DNA of 64,000 nucleotides from JAJKIV01 sp036741775 (GTDB taxonomy: Bacteria > Gemmatimonadota > Gemmatimonadetes > Gemmatimonadales > Gemmatimonadaceae): the NCBI GenBank assembly GCA_036741775.1, contig DAINRQ010000030.1:1-64000 (forward strand), read 5' to 3'. The notes under the pieces were generated by a model. The model was not told the DNA's origin. It saw nothing but the letters and a program-made list of their open reading frames with translations, and searched no databases. Below are positions 8,452 through 16,179 of the stretch, one piece after another. The first letter of the stretch is position 1. Each line of letters opens with the position of its first letter. Both the position numbers and the translations under genes were made by a program.

Positions 8452-10401
8452 TCAGCGCGTAGCGGCGCGCTCTCGCCACATCGGGATTTTGCCCGACAGG
8501 ATGCGGAAGCTCACCGGCTTCGCGACGTAGTCGAGCGCCCCGGCGCGTAACGCGCGTATCTGGTCGCCCTCGGTGCCGTTGCCGGTAATGAACACGACGG
8601 CGAACACGTCGGGCCGCTCTGCACGTAGGCGCTCGTGGACGGCGTGGCCGTCGAGGCCCGGGAGATCGACGTCGAGCAGTACGAGCGGACGGCGACCATC
8701 AGCGCGAAACGAGAGAAGCGCCTCGAGGGCCGGCACACCGTTGTTGAAAGCGCGGAAGGTGAGGCCGGCGGACCGGAGCACGTACTGCACCATGTCGGAC
8801 AGCGCCGGGTCGTCCTCGATGAGGATGATGTCGGGCGCGAGCCCGGCCTCGTCACGGCGCCATCGCCTAACGAACGATGCTCGGTCCTGGCGTGACATCT
8901 CGATCGCCTCGTCGGCACCGCGGCGGAGCGCGATGGGGTCGGCGCCGACATCGGTCGAATCCACCACACCGCAGCGCCACGCCGGCGCGCCCTCCGAGCG
9001 ACCGAACACGAGCGCTTCGAACAACGATTCCGCGAGCTCCGCATCGCCATCGAGCACGGCCATGAGCGAGACGCCGTCGTGATATCCGACGACGCTCGCC
9101 GAGCTCGCGACCGCGTTCGCGATGCGCTGGGTCTCACGGAGCCACCCCGTCGCCGCGTCGCCGAGCAGATCATCGACGTCCGGTCGCACGATCACCATCG
9201 CGACGGAGCGCTGTGCCTCCGCGGCGACCGCCGTGAATCGCGCGACGTCGCTCGCCGTCCGCGGTGGGAGCGGCAACCCCGTACCCGGATGACGGCCCTC
9301 GCTGAGCCGCACGACACGCTGGCGCTCCAGGTGACGTGCGATGCACGCGCGCAGCTCCTGCGCCGCGATGGGCTTCGCGAGAAAATCATCCACGCCAGCG
9401 CGACGGGCCTGCTCCTTCGTGCGCTCCTCCGTGTCGGCGGAGATGAGCACGATGGGGAGGTCCCGGTATGCCGGCAGGGTGCGCAACTCGCGCGCGAGGT
9501 CGATCCCGGAGATCTCCCCCATCCGCACGTCCATGACGAGCAGCGAGGGGGCCGTTGCGGCGAGCTGCTCGTGCAGCGCGTGCGGATGGTCGCACGTCAT
9601 GATGCGAACGCCTTCGCTCTCGAGCAGGAACTGAACGATCGTCAGGATCGAGGGGTCGTCGTCGAGCACGAGGATCGTGGCGCCGGCGGTGGAGCTGCCG
9701 AGCGACAGGCGGTCCGCGATGTCGAACAGCGTTCCAAGCTCGTCACTGATGTCGACGGTCGCGATGCCGGCGGCCGCGGCGGCTGCGGCGTCGTCCAGCG
9801 TCGCACCCTGGGCGAGCGCGATCAGCGGGACGTTCGCGCCGGAACTGAGCTCCCGCAGATCGGCGACCTGTTCGACCGATACGACGACGACGTGCGGGGC
9901 AAGCTCGCGAAGCCCAGCGGCCGTGAGATCGCCCGCCCGAGCCGCCGTGAGCTGATAGCCTCGCAGCGCGGCCTCCGACCGGAGCGCGCGCGCGTAATTC
10001 GGCGCGACATCCACGAGAAGCATCCGGCGACGCGACGCGGGAACATGCCCGATCGCTGCCTCGGCCGACATCGCGAGGCGGAGCGCACTGACGAAATGCC
10101 CGATGATGGTGGCGCGCTGGGTCCGCTCGAGCGTGGGGTCGTTCTCCCAGTCGCCAACGCGCCGCTCGAGCTTGGCGGCGAGACGGCTCGCTTCCACGAA
10201 GCCATAGCTCCCCGCGGTTCCGTGCACGCGATGGAGCTCGCGACGCAACGCCGCGACCGTGTCCGGCGACGTCGGCTCGGTTCCGAGCTGACGCGCCAGA
10301 TCTTCGAGCATCGTGATTGTTCCGGCGCTCGTTTCGCGAAAGCGCTCGCGTAACGTCCGCAGCGCATCGCTCGCCCGGGCGACGGTTTGGGCGCTCGCCA
10401 T
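8452..10401 (-). CDS. multi-domain signalling protein: Hpt, receiver(s), degenerate GGDEF, receiver
   Basis: About 649 residues. It opens with an Hpt-like helical domain (ELHRVHGTAGSYGF, with the phospho-accepting His), then a receiver-like segment lacking a clear acceptor Asp. A full receiver follows (ILVLDDDPS ... LLVMDVRMGE ... FLAKPI). Next is a GGDEF-like domain with GTGLPLPPR where TGLPNR is usual and YHDGVSLM where the GGDEF motif should be. A second full receiver closes the protein (IILIEDDPA ... VLLDVDLPGLDG ... YVAKPV). The altered GGDEF motif argues against diguanylate cyclase activity. ATG at 10401 is the likely start; the frame stays open further up without a better Met. Confidence 0.82.
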   Translation of the reverse strand: MASAQTVARASDALRTLRERFRETSAGTITMLEDLARQLGTEPTSPDTVAALRRELHRVHGTAGSYGFVEASRLAAKLERRVGDWENDPTLERTQRATIIGHFVSALRLAMSAEAAIGHVPASRRRMLLVDVAPNYARALRSEAALRGYQLTAARAGDLTAAGLRELAPHVVVVSVEQVADLRELSSGANVPLIALAQGATLDDAAAAAAAGIATVDISDELGTLFDIADRLSLGSSTAGATILVLDDDPSILTIVQFLLESEGVRIMTCDHPHALHEQLAATAPSLLVMDVRMGEISGIDLARELRTLPAYRDLPIVLISADTEERTKEQARRAGVDDFLAKPIAAQELRACIARHLERQRVVRLSEGRHPGTGLPLPPRTASDVARFTAVAAEAQRSVAMVIVRPDVDDLLGDAATGWLRETQRIANAVASSASVVGYHDGVSLMAVLDGDAELAESLFEALVFGRSEGAPAWRCGVVDSTDVGADPIALRRGADEAIEMSRQDRASFVRRWRRDEAGLAPDIILIEDDPALSDMVQYVLRSAGLTFRAFNNGVPALEALLSFRADGRRPLVLLDVDLPGLDGHAVHERLRAERPDVFAVVFITGNGTEGDQIRALRAGALDYVAKPVSFRILSGKIPMWRERAATR

Positions 10402-10554
10402 CAAACGGTCATGGAAACGGATAGGCGGACGCCATGAGGAATACCGGCGAGAAGCCGGCCCGGGGCGCCGTGACGTCGTACACTCCAAAGACGTCCCAGA
10501 GCTGAGGCCGGTCACGCCACACCGCCGGCCAATCACCCCGCACACCGATCGCGG

Positions 10555-10920
10555 ATGAAGCTGCTGTGCGCCGACGACGAGCCGGATCTCAGAACGATCC
10601 TGGAGCTCGCGTTATCGATCGATCCCGGGTTCGAGGTCGAGATCGTGTCGTCGGGGACGGAGCTGCTCGAGCGGGCGTCGCGCGGCAGCTACGACGCGTT
10701 CGTGCTGGACGGCATGATGCCTGGGCTGGACGGCTACGAGACCTGCCGCCGGCTCAAGGGCGATCCGAGCACGGCTGGCATTCCCGTGATCTTCCTCACC
10801 GCGAAGACCCAGCAGGACGAGATGCGCCGCGCCCTCGCCCTCGGCGCGACGGCGTGCCTGGTGAAGCCGTTCGATCCGCTCACGCTCGCGATGGAGCTGC
10901 GCGCGGCGCTGGAACCGTAA
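10555..10920 (+). CDS. single-domain response regulator
   Basis: A 121-residue CheY-like protein made only of a receiver: MKLLCADDEPDLRTILELAL, phospho-Asp in AFVLDGMMPGLDGYE, Thr in VIFLTAKTQ and Lys in CLVKPFDP. With no output domain it must act by binding a partner or by passing phosphate on. It is divergent from the Hpt-containing gene at 10401 (153-base gap) and converges on the gas-vesicle sensor kinase at 11109 across a repeat, so either could be its partner. Confidence 0.9.
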   Translation: MKLLCADDEPDLRTILELALSIDPGFEVEIVSSGTELLERASRGSYDAFVLDGMMPGLDGYETCRRLKGDPSTAGIPVIFLTAKTQQDEMRRALALGATACLVKPFDPLTLAMELRAALEP

Positions 10921-11090
10921 CAATCGGGAATCGGGACTCGCCTCTGGGACGCCACCGTCCCGCGAGCCGTTCCCCTGGCATTTCAGGCCGCTCGCGAGAG
11001 CGACCGTGCCGCCGCCCGAGTCATCTTCGTCATCCGTCCGTCCCGTCCGTCCTCTCCTCCTGCCGTTCCCGGACCGGTCGCGAAGCTCGG
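10921..11090. repeat. dispersed repeat family 1 (copy B, half element)
   Basis: It fills the gap between two convergent genes. Shared modules with copies A and C, in the same order, are AATCGGGAATCGGGA, GGGACGCCACCGTC, GAGCCGTTCCCCT, TTTCAGGCCGCT, GAGCGACCGTGCCGCCG, CATCTTCGTCATCC, TGCCGTTCC and ACCGGTCGCGA. Only one arm is present, with no inverted partner. Its place right after the receiver gene stop would fit a transcription-end role, but no U-rich terminator was seen. Confidence 0.75.
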
Positions 11091-11108
11091 AGAACCTAAC
11101 GAGCCCGC

Positions 11109-13418
11109 CTAACGGCCAACTACCGAACCAGGGGACTCCGTCAAACCCGACTCGTTCGGAGCCGCAAGGCGGACTGGCAGCCACGCGGTGAAGGTCGTGC
11201 CGACGCCGAAGCTGCTCTCTACCTCCACGCTCCCGCCGAGCCGCTCGAGGAGCTTCCTCGTGATGCTGAGGCCGAGCCCCGTCCCGCCGAACTCGCGCGT
11301 ACGCGACTGGTCGATTTGCCGGAAGTCCTCCCAGATCGCGGCGAGGTGCTCGCCCTTGATGCCGATCCCGCTGTCGCTCACCGCAATGCACACCTGGTCC
11401 CCCGTGCGGGTCGCGTTCAGGCGCACCCACCCCGTATGGGTGAATTTGACGGCATTCGAGAGGAGGTTGAGGAGGATCTGCTTCAGCTTCGTGCGGTCGG
11501 TGTAGACGAACAGGCGGTCGTCATCCACCTGGTATGTCGCCTCGAGCCGTTTTTTCCGGACCATCGGCTCGAGCTGCTGCGCCACCTCGGTCACGACGTC
11601 CGCGAGCGGGATCTCCTCGAGGTGGAGCGGCATCTTCCCGGCCTCGATCTTCGCGAGGTCGAGGATGTCGTCGATGAGGGCCTGCAGATGCTGCCCGGCA
11701 GCGCGGATCCGCTCCAGGCTGTCGATCTGCTGGGTCGTGACGTCGCCGAACAGGCGGTCGAGGAGCAGCGACGTGTGCCCGAGCACGGCGTTGAGTGGCG
11801 TGCGCAGCTCGTGCGACATGCTCGCGAGAAACTCGGACTTGAGCCGGTTCGCGCGCGCGAGTTCCTGCGACTGCCATTGCAGCTTGAGGTTCTGCGCCTC
11901 GAGGTCCGCCGTGGCGGCGCGGATGCGCTCCTCGAGCTGCGCCGAGAACTTCTTGAGCTCCTCGTACAGCCGCTCGTTCTCGACCTGTTTCGTCAGGTCG
12001 TGCACGACCGACACGATGACGCTCGGCTCGCCGTGCTCGTTGATGATCTTGCCCGACACGACCTCGACTGGGAGCTCGCGCCCGCTGGACGGGTCGGTGA
12101 GCGTCATCCGCGACCGACGCGAGATGGCGGTGCCTAACGTGAACTCCGAGATGAAGGACGTGAACTTCGTGTCGTTGCCACGGATGGCCTGGATGGCACC
12201 GTAGTTTCGTTTGCCACCCTCGCGCACCTGGAACAGCCGCTCTGCCTCCTCGTTCATCATGATGATGTTCGACTGGTCGTCAGTCACGAGGATGGGGTCG
12301 GCGACGTTCTCCAGAATGAGGTTGAGGCGATCGCGCTCGCGCGTGGCTTCGAATTCGGCGAGTCGCACGCGCTGCATCTGGCGCTCGAGCTCGTGGCCGG
12401 CACGGCGGAGGTCCGTCACGTCTCGCAGCACCGAGAGTACCGCCCCCGCCCCCTGGGCCTCGCCGCCGAGCGGGTGCGCCAGCACCTCGAACAGCAGGTC
12501 GGTGCCCTCGCCCGGGTCGACGAGGTTCAACTCGCGCGGCCCGCTCTGGAGCCCGCCGGTCATCACCGCGCGCGCGAGGTACGACGTGAACAGCAGGTTA
12601 TTGACCTCCACGGCGCGGCGGCGCCCTTCGGAGTCCGACTCGCGCGTGTTGAGTAGCCGCTCCGCGCGCGCGTTCTGGACGATGATGTCGTTCGCGGCGT
12701 TCGTGATGACGATGGGGTCGGGCAGCGAGTCGATGATGCTCGTTAGGCGATCGCGCTCCTTCGTCGCCCGGTCCGCGGTCTGGCGGACCGCGGTCGCCAT
12801 TCCCATGCGCGCCAGAATGGGCCCGGCAAACATCGCGATGCGTGCCAGCGCTGCGACCACCTCCGGGTCCGCGTCGCCCTCGATCACGGCCACCCCGGCG
12901 GGCGCCTGGCCGAACCACTCCGTGTTGCGTGCCGGGCGCGCCCCGAACGTGAGCCGCAACGGACCCATGAGGTCCATCGCGCGCGCGAGCGGAAGGACGG
13001 GCGGGCCGGTGCGGTCGTCACCGCGCGGCAGCGGGAGCGCGGTCCAGTGGCGGAATGCCAGCCGCGGGTCACGAGTCGAATCCGGCCCCGCGACGATCGG
13101 GTGGAGCGACAACGCCGACACCACGATGGGGTGCGACAGGTCGCTCACCGACAGCGTCGGAATGCCACGCCCGTCGAACCCGACGAGCGCGACGACACCG
13201 AGCGACTCCATCGCCGGGTCGAGCAGACGAACGAACCCGCGGCTCGAGCCGGACAGCTCCCCGAGCCGCGACAGCAGGAACGCGGCCGACGACGCGAGGT
13301 CGGGTGCCTCGGCGAGTGTGGCGAGCAGCTCGTCGAGGTCCGTCGCACCGCGCGGCGCCGCTTCCGCGTGCGTCAGATCACGGACCGACTTGGTCAAGAC
13401 GCCGGCGTAGCTCGGCAT
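11109..13418 (-). CDS. GAF-PAS-PAS sensor histidine kinase at the end of the gas-vesicle operon
   Basis: A 769-residue soluble kinase. The N-terminal 190 residues resemble a GAF domain (AAFLLSRLGELSGSSRGFVRLLD). Two PAS units follow (IIDSLPDPIVITNAANDIIV and LILENVADPILVTDDQSNII), then a coiled coil, HisKA (FLASMSHELRTPLNAVLGH), N box NLLSNAVKFT, G1 DSGIGI and G2 GGTGLGLSIT. No TM segment is visible. The ATG at 13418 lies 41 bases inside the gvpA 3' end; a TTG slightly downstream in frame is an alternative. Lying in the same run as all gvp genes, it may sense the condition that calls for buoyancy, but its partner regulator is unknown. Its stop TAG is formed by one copy of the iterated octamer. 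Confidence 0.88.
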   Translation of the reverse strand: MPSYAGVLTKSVRDLTHAEAAPRGATDLDELLATLAEAPDLASSAAFLLSRLGELSGSSRGFVRLLDPAMESLGVVALVGFDGRGIPTLSVSDLSHPIVVSALSLHPIVAGPDSTRDPRLAFRHWTALPLPRGDDRTGPPVLPLARAMDLMGPLRLTFGARPARNTEWFGQAPAGVAVIEGDADPEVVAALARIAMFAGPILARMGMATAVRQTADRATKERDRLTSIIDSLPDPIVITNAANDIIVQNARAERLLNTRESDSEGRRRAVEVNNLLFTSYLARAVMTGGLQSGPRELNLVDPGEGTDLLFEVLAHPLGGEAQGAGAVLSVLRDVTDLRRAGHELERQMQRVRLAEFEATRERDRLNLILENVADPILVTDDQSNIIMMNEEAERLFQVREGGKRNYGAIQAIRGNDTKFTSFISEFTLGTAISRRSRMTLTDPSSGRELPVEVVSGKIINEHGEPSVIVSVVHDLTKQVENERLYEELKKFSAQLEERIRAATADLEAQNLKLQWQSQELARANRLKSEFLASMSHELRTPLNAVLGHTSLLLDRLFGDVTTQQIDSLERIRAAGQHLQALIDDILDLAKIEAGKMPLHLEEIPLADVVTEVAQQLEPMVRKKRLEATYQVDDDRLFVYTDRTKLKQILLNLLSNAVKFTHTGWVRLNATRTGDQVCIAVSDSGIGIKGEHLAAIWEDFRQIDQSRTREFGGTGLGLSITRKLLERLGGSVEVESSFGVGTTFTAWLPVRLAAPNESGLTESPGSVVGR

Positions 13419-13680
13419 TCTCGCGCATCACTCGCTCGAGCTCCGAGTCGGTGTCAGCGACGAGCTCGCGCGGGCGCGACACGGGCGCGGTGATGCCGAC
13501 CGCTTCCGAGTACTTCAAATACGTGTCGATCGATGCGACGACGACACGCGCTTCGACCGTAACGAGGTCAATGCCGACGAGTGAGACGCGGACCCACGCG
13601 TCGATGACGATTCCCTTGTCGAGAACCCGATCCAGAACATCGATGAGGGAACTCCCGCTCGGGGAGCGTTCTACGGCCAT
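13378..13680 (-). CDS. gvpA: gas vesicle structural protein GvpA, with C-terminal extension
   Basis: The main shell protein of gas vesicles. The core is nearly canonical: SSLIDVLDRVLDKGIVIDAW, then VRVSLVGIDLVTVEARVVVA and SIDTYLKYSEAVG. At 100 residues it is longer than the usual 70-75; the extra part is a predicted coiled coil (DSELERVMRENAELRRRLDQ). ATG at 13680 has a GGAG ribosome site about nine bases upstream. It is the only GvpA-type protein with the full VSLVGI/VEARVV core here. It follows gvpJ after 28 bases and runs into the kinase gene. Confidence 0.95.
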   Translation of the reverse strand: MAVERSPSGSSLIDVLDRVLDKGIVIDAWVRVSLVGIDLVTVEARVVVASIDTYLKYSEAVGITAPVSRPRELVADTDSELERVMRENAELRRRLDQVGP

Positions 13681-13708
13681 TAGAGCCTACTCCGCAGGTG
13701 AGAAGGTC

Positions 13709-14035
13709 TTACGTCTTCCGGCGCGTCGATCGCTGGGACTCGGCGGTGAGCTGCTCCAGTCCGCGCTCGATGCGCTCGAGCCGCCGCTCGATTTCGCCCG
13801 CAAGAAGCGGGCTCGACGGTGCAGAGGTCAAGCGCGGATCATGGCGCCACCAGTTCAACCCGATCTGCTCCGCTTTGTCGATCGAGCACACGAGCAGACG
13901 CACCTGGATCGTGAGCAGTTCGACGTTCGCGAGATTGATCTTGATGTCACCGGCGATCACCAAGCCCTTGTCCAGCACGCGGTCGAGAATCTCGACCAGC
14001 CCGTGACCGCGCGATGGTGTAACGAGATCGGCCAA
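13709..14035 (-). CDS. gvpJ: gas vesicle protein GvpJ (minor GvpA homologue)
   Basis: A 108-residue GvpA-family protein with GLVEILDRVLDKGLVIAGDI, INLANVELLTIQVRLLVCSI and DKAEQIGLNWW, the J-type version of the fold, which is thought to help vesicle nucleation or tip assembly. A charged coil (EIERRLERIERGLEQLTAE) forms the C-terminus. The start appears to be TTG at 14035 with GGAG about nine bases upstream; no ATG fits. It sits between gvpK (37-base gap) and gvpA. Confidence 0.9.
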   Translation of the reverse strand: MADLVTPSRGHGLVEILDRVLDKGLVIAGDIKINLANVELLTIQVRLLVCSIDKAEQIGLNWWRHDPRLTSAPSSPLLAGEIERRLERIERGLEQLTAESQRSTRRKT

Positions 14036-14072
14036 GCAGGAACACTCCGACGGCCACTCCCCGCGGCCGTGG

Positions 14073-14432
14073 TTAGCGTAAGCGACCCAATGGGCCCAAA
14101 TCGATCTGCAGGTCTTCGTCAGAGAGCCCGAAGACCTCCTTCAACTGCCCCATGCGTTCGTCGAGCTTGAGCAGCGCAAGCCCCAGCCGCTCGATCTCCT
14201 CATCGCTCAAGCCGCCCCCGTCCATCCGCCTGACCGCTTGATGCTCCAAGACCTTACGCACCACTTCAATCAGGGTCAAGACGAGCCGAGCCAGTCCTTG
14301 CTCCACTCGCTCGGGATCCGCGTTGATCCGATCGGGCAACGCGCTCGCGATCTCCGCGAGCTTCGTCTCGAGCTCCCGCCGAAGGTCGTCACCGGCTGAT
14401 CCGCTGGTGGGCACCCCTGCTTCGTCAGGCAT
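14073..14432 (-). CDS. gvpK: gas vesicle protein GvpK
   Basis: A 119-residue protein matching GvpK: INADPERVEQGLARLVLTLI followed by EVVRKVLEHQAVRRMDGG, LSDEEIERLGLALLKLDE and DLQIDLGPLG. GvpK is needed for vesicle formation in other bacteria, though its exact job is unsettled. The ATG at 14432 overlaps the preceding gvpL stop by eight bases (ATGCCTGA), implying coupled translation. Confidence 0.93.
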   Translation of the reverse strand: MPDEAGVPTSGSAGDDLRRELETKLAEIASALPDRINADPERVEQGLARLVLTLIEVVRKVLEHQAVRRMDGGGLSDEEIERLGLALLKLDERMGQLKEVFGLSDEDLQIDLGPLGRLR

Positions 14433-15138
14433 CGCCCGCGAACGAATAGGGTGGAAAGGGTCCCAGGAGCGAGGCCTCTATGCCGCCGGTCGCAAGACAC
14501 GACGCAATGGTCGCCTGCGCGGCGTCGAGCTCTGGTCGCCGAACGAGTAGCGGAAAGAACGCGAGCCGGCGCGCGGCCTCGCATCGCTGCAGCTCCACGA
14601 TGAACGGCTTGGCGGCCTCGCGCACGGCGTGTCGGATCTCCTCACACCCGACTTCGCGCGCCAGATCAGCGCGCCCCTCACGAGCGAGACGCCGAAGAAA
14701 CGCCGTCCCGCGACGCGTCGCCGGGTCTGCGCCGGGTTCGGGCCTGGCCGTTTCGGGCACGGGCGTCGCCGGCTCCTGTGGCTCGCGGCCGCGCGAGACG
14801 ACCACCCGCAGCTCGACGCACCCGGCGACGCGGGCGAGGCGCTCGTGAAGGGTCGCACGCCGGGACGCGATCGCGGATGCGGCCGCCCCGTCGTCCGCGA
14901 ACGTCTGCCCGAACCGGATTGGCAACGGGGTTTCGCCGGATTGCATGGCCGCGGCGCACACGGCGTCGTGTGCCTTCACCCGCTCCAGCGTCGAGGCGAC
15001 GGGCACATCGGGTACGTCGCTCACCCATGCCGTGAGCCCTGTAGCGAAAAGCGACCGGACCGCAGCGCCATTCAGTCCGGTGAGATCCGACGGCGCCGGC
15101 CGCGGGTCGTTTCGAATGCAGTACAGATATGTGGCCAT
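14425..15138 (-). CDS. gvpL: gas vesicle protein, GvpF/GvpL family
   Basis: A 237-residue GvpF/L protein beginning MATYLYCIRNDPRPAP, with the middle block TPLPIRFGQTFADD and the C-terminal family motif as LLGPFPPYSFA. The Pro-rich insert near residue 115 (EPATPVPETARPEPGAD) looks like a linker between the two domains. GvpF/L proteins bind nascent GvpA and act as accessory or chaperone factors. ATG at 15138 has GAGG seven bases upstream. It follows the small gvpS/M gene after 13 bases and overlaps gvpK. Confidence 0.9.
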   Translation of the reverse strand: MATYLYCIRNDPRPAPSDLTGLNGAAVRSLFATGLTAWVSDVPDVPVASTLERVKAHDAVCAAAMQSGETPLPIRFGQTFADDGAAASAIASRRATLHERLARVAGCVELRVVVSRGREPQEPATPVPETARPEPGADPATRRGTAFLRRLAREGRADLAREVGCEEIRHAVREAAKPFIVELQRCEAARRLAFFPLLVRRPELDAAQATIASCLATGGIEASLLGPFPPYSFAGDA

Positions 15139-15151
15139 CGATACCTCGGCC

Positions 15152-15361
15152 TCAGTGATCCGGTTCGCCCGCAGCCGCTTTCCGCTCCCGCGCGCGCGCC
15201 GTCTCGACCGCGGTGAGCACAACGGTCAGGTCGAGCTGAATGAGGTCGATGTCCGCGACCGAGATCGTGACGCTCCCGGCGATGACGGCGCCTTTGTCGA
15301 GAACGCGGTTGATGAGGTCCGAGAGCTCCAGTGGGGCGTTGTCGATCGTCGAGTCCCTCAC
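15152..15361 (-). CDS. gvpS: small GvpA-family protein (GvpS/GvpM type)
   Basis: A 69-residue protein with LELSDLINRVLDKGAVIAGS, VTISVADIDLIQLDLTVVL and TAVETARARE, a third GvpA-fold protein but clearly apart from GvpA and GvpJ. It matches the S/M type of minor gas-vesicle proteins, and which of the two names applies is not certain. The GTG start at 15361 overlaps the preceding gvpF stop as GTGA. Confidence 0.82.
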   Translation of the reverse strand: MRDSTIDNAPLELSDLINRVLDKGAVIAGSVTISVADIDLIQLDLTVVLTAVETARARERKAAAGEPDH

Positions 15362-16179
15362 GATGCCTCCCCCTCGCCGTGCCCCTCGATCGTCGCACCG
15401 CGCCTCGCGAAATGGTACGGAGGCCACGGTCCCGTAAACTCGATGCGAAAGCCACGAGCGTCGTACTCCCGCACGAGGTCCGTAACGGCAGCACGGAAGT
15501 TCTCGATGCGATCGTGTGCAACGAGGAACGACGCGTCGAGCACCGCGATGCCGGTTTGCGCGCCGGTTGGCGCTGGGAGCGGATCTTCCACCGATTCGAG
15601 CGCGCACGCCGCGAGTCGCTCGAACGCGCGAGTGCCCACGTCTCGCGAAACAGTCGCGAGCTCCTCTTTCGTCATCGCCTCGAGCTTCCGGCCGAGCAAA
15701 TACCCTTGGCCCGGTGCCGAAGCCTCGGTCACCTGCCGCGCCAGTTCCGCGATCGTGGGACTGTACTCGGCCAGGACGCTTCGAAGCTCGCCGTCCACGC
15801 GAAACATGCGCACGCCGTACTCCCGCCCACGCCCGACGTGCGCCAGCAGCCCGCGAAGCTCGGAGGCGCGAGCGCGCAGCATGCCGCGCACCGCGTCCTC
15901 CGACCGGAAGAGCGAGAGGAGCGGCAACGGCACCAGCGGTCCGGTATCGCTCGCCCAGGTGAGAACCCGGTCGTGCGCGGCAGCGCGCGGCCCAAGCCAC
16001 GCAACGTCCGCGAGCCGGTCGTCCAGCCCCTCACCATAGGAGGGGCTCACACGGCTAACGACTGCGGCGAGCTCGCCTTCCCGGACGAGCAAAACCGGCG
16101 TCTCGTCCACGCCCGCCGGCGCGCCGCCGAAATCGGCGTCGCCGGGAACGACGGCATAGATGTACACGAGGTCAGACAT
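15358..16179 (-). CDS. gvpF: gas vesicle protein, GvpF/GvpL family
   Basis: A 273-residue GvpF/L protein beginning MSDLVYIYAVVPGDADFGG. It has the typical VPLPLLSLFRSEDAV block, the helical middle (YLLGRKLEAMTKEELATVSR), VLDASFLVAHDRIENFRAAV and the C-terminal signature FTGPWPPYHFA. The start is fixed by an eight-base overlap (ATGTCTGA) with the ATPase gene upstream. One of three such proteins in the operon; a specific role for each cannot be told from sequence. Confidence 0.92.
   Translation of the reverse strand: MSDLVYIYAVVPGDADFGGAPAGVDETPVLLVREGELAAVVSRVSPSYGEGLDDRLADVAWLGPRAAAHDRVLTWASDTGPLVPLPLLSLFRSEDAVRGMLRARASELRGLLAHVGRGREYGVRMFRVDGELRSVLAEYSPTIAELARQVTEASAPGQGYLLGRKLEAMTKEELATVSRDVGTRAFERLAACALESVEDPLPAPTGAQTGIAVLDASFLVAHDRIENFRAAVTDLVREYDARGFRIEFTGPWPPYHFARRGATIEGHGEGEAS

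Noticed and set aside
8452..10401. Active diguanylate cyclase
   Set aside because: The GGDEF signature is replaced by HDGVS, which lacks the catalytic acidic residues.
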